Source: Epiperipatus broadwayi (lineage: Eukaryota; Onychophora; Udeonychophora; Euonychophora; Peripatidae). Taken from it: 64,000 nt of DNA. Made by a program: the position numbers and the translations under genes. The first letter of the stretch is position 1. Every line of letters starts with the position of its first letter. Location of the stretch: positions 1,302,001 through 1,366,000 of the forward strand of contig JAQFVV010006312.1 in assembly GCA_028023455.1 (NCBI GenBank), written 5' to 3'. Shown piece by piece: positions 62,589 to 64,000 of the stretch. The notes under the pieces were generated by a model. That model was given only the letters and a program-made list of their open reading frames with translations. It had not been told where the DNA came from and did no database searches.

Positions 62589-62767
62589 ACAAATACTATT
62601 TTAAATCTCATGAAAAGAGATGTATTTTCTCAAATAAAGTGGAGGGCTATAAGTAATCTCAAAGTAAAATGATGACATTTAGAAAAACAAAATACTATAA
62701 ATATATAATCAAAAACAAAATACTATAAATATATAATCAAAAACAAAATACTATAAATATATAATCA

Positions 62768-63480
62768 TGTATGTATCTCGGATGCTACAATATATTACTT
62801 TTATAAAAAGAAATAGAAAATATACATTTCTATTGTCCATACATACCTTCCTTTCTGAAGGTCAAAACAAAAGCTTGCAGGATTTAAAATGCATTTGCAA
62901 TTACAATAGTTTACTAAAGTTAGTAAAATTTGCAAAAGAAAGACAATTTTTTCCTGAGATATTACTGATCATGGAGGGATGTAACTGAAAGTGAGGCAAA
63001 ATGATTAGACAATTCTTACATACAATTACATTAACAATGTTCAACATAAAGAGATCAAACAAAGTAGTCATGTTGATAATGCCTGGAAATAAAATTTGCT
63101 CATTATAATACCAACCTTGAGATAGTGAGAATTAACTAATTCTATTCTACCATACTTCACCTTTATTAAAAGATTTTGGCAAAGATTTTCAAATATGTTG
63201 AAACTAAATCTAGATATTCACGAATGGTTTATATCAAGTATAATGAACAATAAAGTTTAATAAAAACTGTCACATTTAAATTGATATTATCATTTGACAT
63301 TTTCATCAGTTGTTTATAAATTATGGTAGTATTATTTTCTTAAAAAGAATAGTCAAAGAAACTAATAGTAAACAATTATGTAATAGAGGAAATGCTGAGG
63401 ATTTAATAATAACCAGCCAGACTGTGAATATAAATGACACAAATACAACTTTGTTTGATACATTTATTTATTTATTAACA
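62768..63480. other. AT-rich non-coding DNA
   Basis: No gene recognised. A 73-codon frame at 62767-62988 (ending LIMEGCN) is unremarkable. Confidence 0.45.
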
Positions 63481-63494
63481 AAGCAATAAACAAC

Positions 63495-63810
63495 AACTAT
63501 TTGAGTTGGATAGCTGGCTTTGAAGACATGTAGGTGTCTGAAAATTTCAGATTATTACTCAATAGATAACTTTTAGATAAACGCTGGCTTTGGATTGGTA
63601 TTTTAGATCTAGTGTCTAAACCTATCCTAGCACCTCTCTGAGGAGTGCCAAAGCATGAAACCATGGTCAGAGATGGGGGGTTTCCTAATAGAGATATTTT
63701 AAATGCTTTCTCTGGTTAAGCATTTATCACAAAGCTTGTTGAGGAATTGGCAATGCTCATTGTTTATATCTTACAAGCTTAAGAGAATTGGATCATGTGA
63801 AGTATGACAA
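63495..63810 (+). mobile_element. hammerhead-motif repeat, second subfamily, solitary copy
   Basis: GATAGCTGGCTTTGAAGACA, GTGTCTGAAAATTTCAGATT and CCTAGCACCTCTCTGAGGAG occur in the same order as in the 55.2- and 55.7-kb copies. It ends near GATCATGTGAAG, similar to the GTCATGTGACATC tip of the foldback. No inverted partner is seen here. Confidence 0.7.
63617..63682 (+). ncRNA. best-preserved candidate type I hammerhead ribozyme
   Basis: CTGAGGA lies at 63638-63644 (position 7 is naturally variable, so this fits CUGANGA). Stem II is GTGC (63645-63648), CAAA loop, GCAT (63653-63656), four pairs including one G-U. GAAAC follows at 63657-63661. Then comes the palindrome CCATGG (63661-63666) and GTC (63666-63668). 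Proximal stem I is CTCT (63634-63637) with AGAG (63669-63672), four perfect pairs; AACC/GGTT lies farther out. All core residues expected of a hammerhead are present. A two-molecule form through the palindrome would be needed since it cannot form a stable stem III hairpin. Confidence 0.6.
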
Positions 63811-64000
63811 CAACTAAAGAAGTATGCTAAATATTAATTAGTTTTTAGTCTGTAGAACAGTAAGTAACATGATGGACAACTCACAGAATACAAACATTAT
63901 TTTGACAGAGTGTATATCATTCTTTCTCAAAAAATAAAGCAATATTATACTTCACTGCTGTCAGCACAATTTAACAACTAACTGTCTCCTTTTCTATTAT
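63811..64000. other. AT-rich non-coding DNA
   Basis: No feature recognised before the window ends. Confidence 0.5.

Larger units (their letters stand above)
48215..62767 (-). mobile_element. candidate non-autonomous LTR element with very long LTRs, split by later insertions
   Basis: Two direct repeats of about 2.3 kb flank a 2.75-kb internal region. On the plus strand both repeats begin TGTAA and end ATCA, i.e. TG...CA. Immediately inside the right-hand repeat, minus strand, lies TTTTTGGTGACCAACTGTG (near 53490-53472), which looks like a primer-binding site. A gag-like coiled-coil remnant follows. These features favour an LTR retrotransposon on the minus strand over a segmental duplication. 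No pol is found, no clear polypurine tract precedes 50737, and no target duplication was defined. Confidence 0.55.
53493..62767 (-). repeat. 5' LTR (copy B), interrupted by two insertions
   Basis: LTR sequence is found at 53493-55125, 55876-56554 and 62589-62767, totalling about 2.49 kb, matching the length of copy A. The gaps are a ribozyme-motif foldback (55126-55875) and the Gypsy element (56555-62588). Near its right end a 26-bp unit (ACAAAATACTATAAATATAT core) is tandemly repeated three times (62690-62767) where copy A has one. Confidence 0.65.

Overview
This is an AT-rich metazoan nuclear window with long non-coding stretches and many CA/TA/TAA microsatellites. It has pyrimidine-tract splice acceptors, tRNA-derived SINEs, and remnants of RTE, Penelope-like, hAT and Ty3/Gypsy transposons. 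This mix suits an AT-rich invertebrate; CA/TA runs together with RTE, ZMYM1-like hAT and Penelope copies recall mollusc, cnidarian or arachnid genomes. I cannot assign a species. I see no bacterial-style operon, rRNA or CRISPR array.

Layout. 1-14.4 kb: mostly intergenic or intronic DNA with a 366-bp hAT MITE bounded by perfect 8-bp duplications (4250-4615), several foldback repeats and an inverted pair of a short repeat that carries hammerhead-ribozyme-like motifs (7.36-8.09 kb). 14.47-14.86 kb: an intact SINE made of a tRNA-like head and an RTE-type 3' tail, flanked by a perfect 12-bp target duplication. 15.66-17.42 kb: the only convincing host coding sequence, a 587-codon terminal exon of an unrecognised Ser/Thr/Pro-rich protein, followed by its 3' UTR. 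19.7-23.9 kb: a decayed minus-strand RTE retrotransposon with a SINE and a roughly 470-bp near-perfect palindrome nested in it. 24-26.3 kb: more ribozyme-motif repeats. 29.0-29.9 kb: a Penelope-like fragment with a GIY-YIG-type domain. 33-35.5 kb: SINEs, another ribozyme-motif repeat and an RTE 3' end. 36.8-39.9 kb: a decayed hAT/ZMYM1-like transposase and one possible small exon. 40.1-43.0 kb: a nearly complete plus-strand RTE element with a few stops; its 3' end matches the tail of the 14.5-kb SINE. 44.2-46.6 kb: two hairpin MITEs and a possible small pseudogene.

48.2-62.8 kb is one nested structure. Two direct repeats of about 2.3 kb (48215-50737 and 53493-62767) flank 2.75 kb containing a gag-like coiled-coil remnant. 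I read these as unusually long LTRs of a minus-strand, non-autonomous LTR element. The second repeat has itself been split by a ribozyme-motif foldback (55126-55875) and by a 6-kb Ty3/Gypsy element (56555-62588), whose own pol gene has a tandem duplication and an inverted duplication. The first repeat therefore preserves the sequence of both empty sites.

The most interesting signal is the dispersed, often inverted repeat family whose members keep the layout CTGANGA - small hairpin - GAAAC - palindrome - GTC, with flanking arms that can pair. This is the layout of a type I hammerhead ribozyme with a short, dimer-forming stem III, as in animal retrozymes and some Penelope-like elements.
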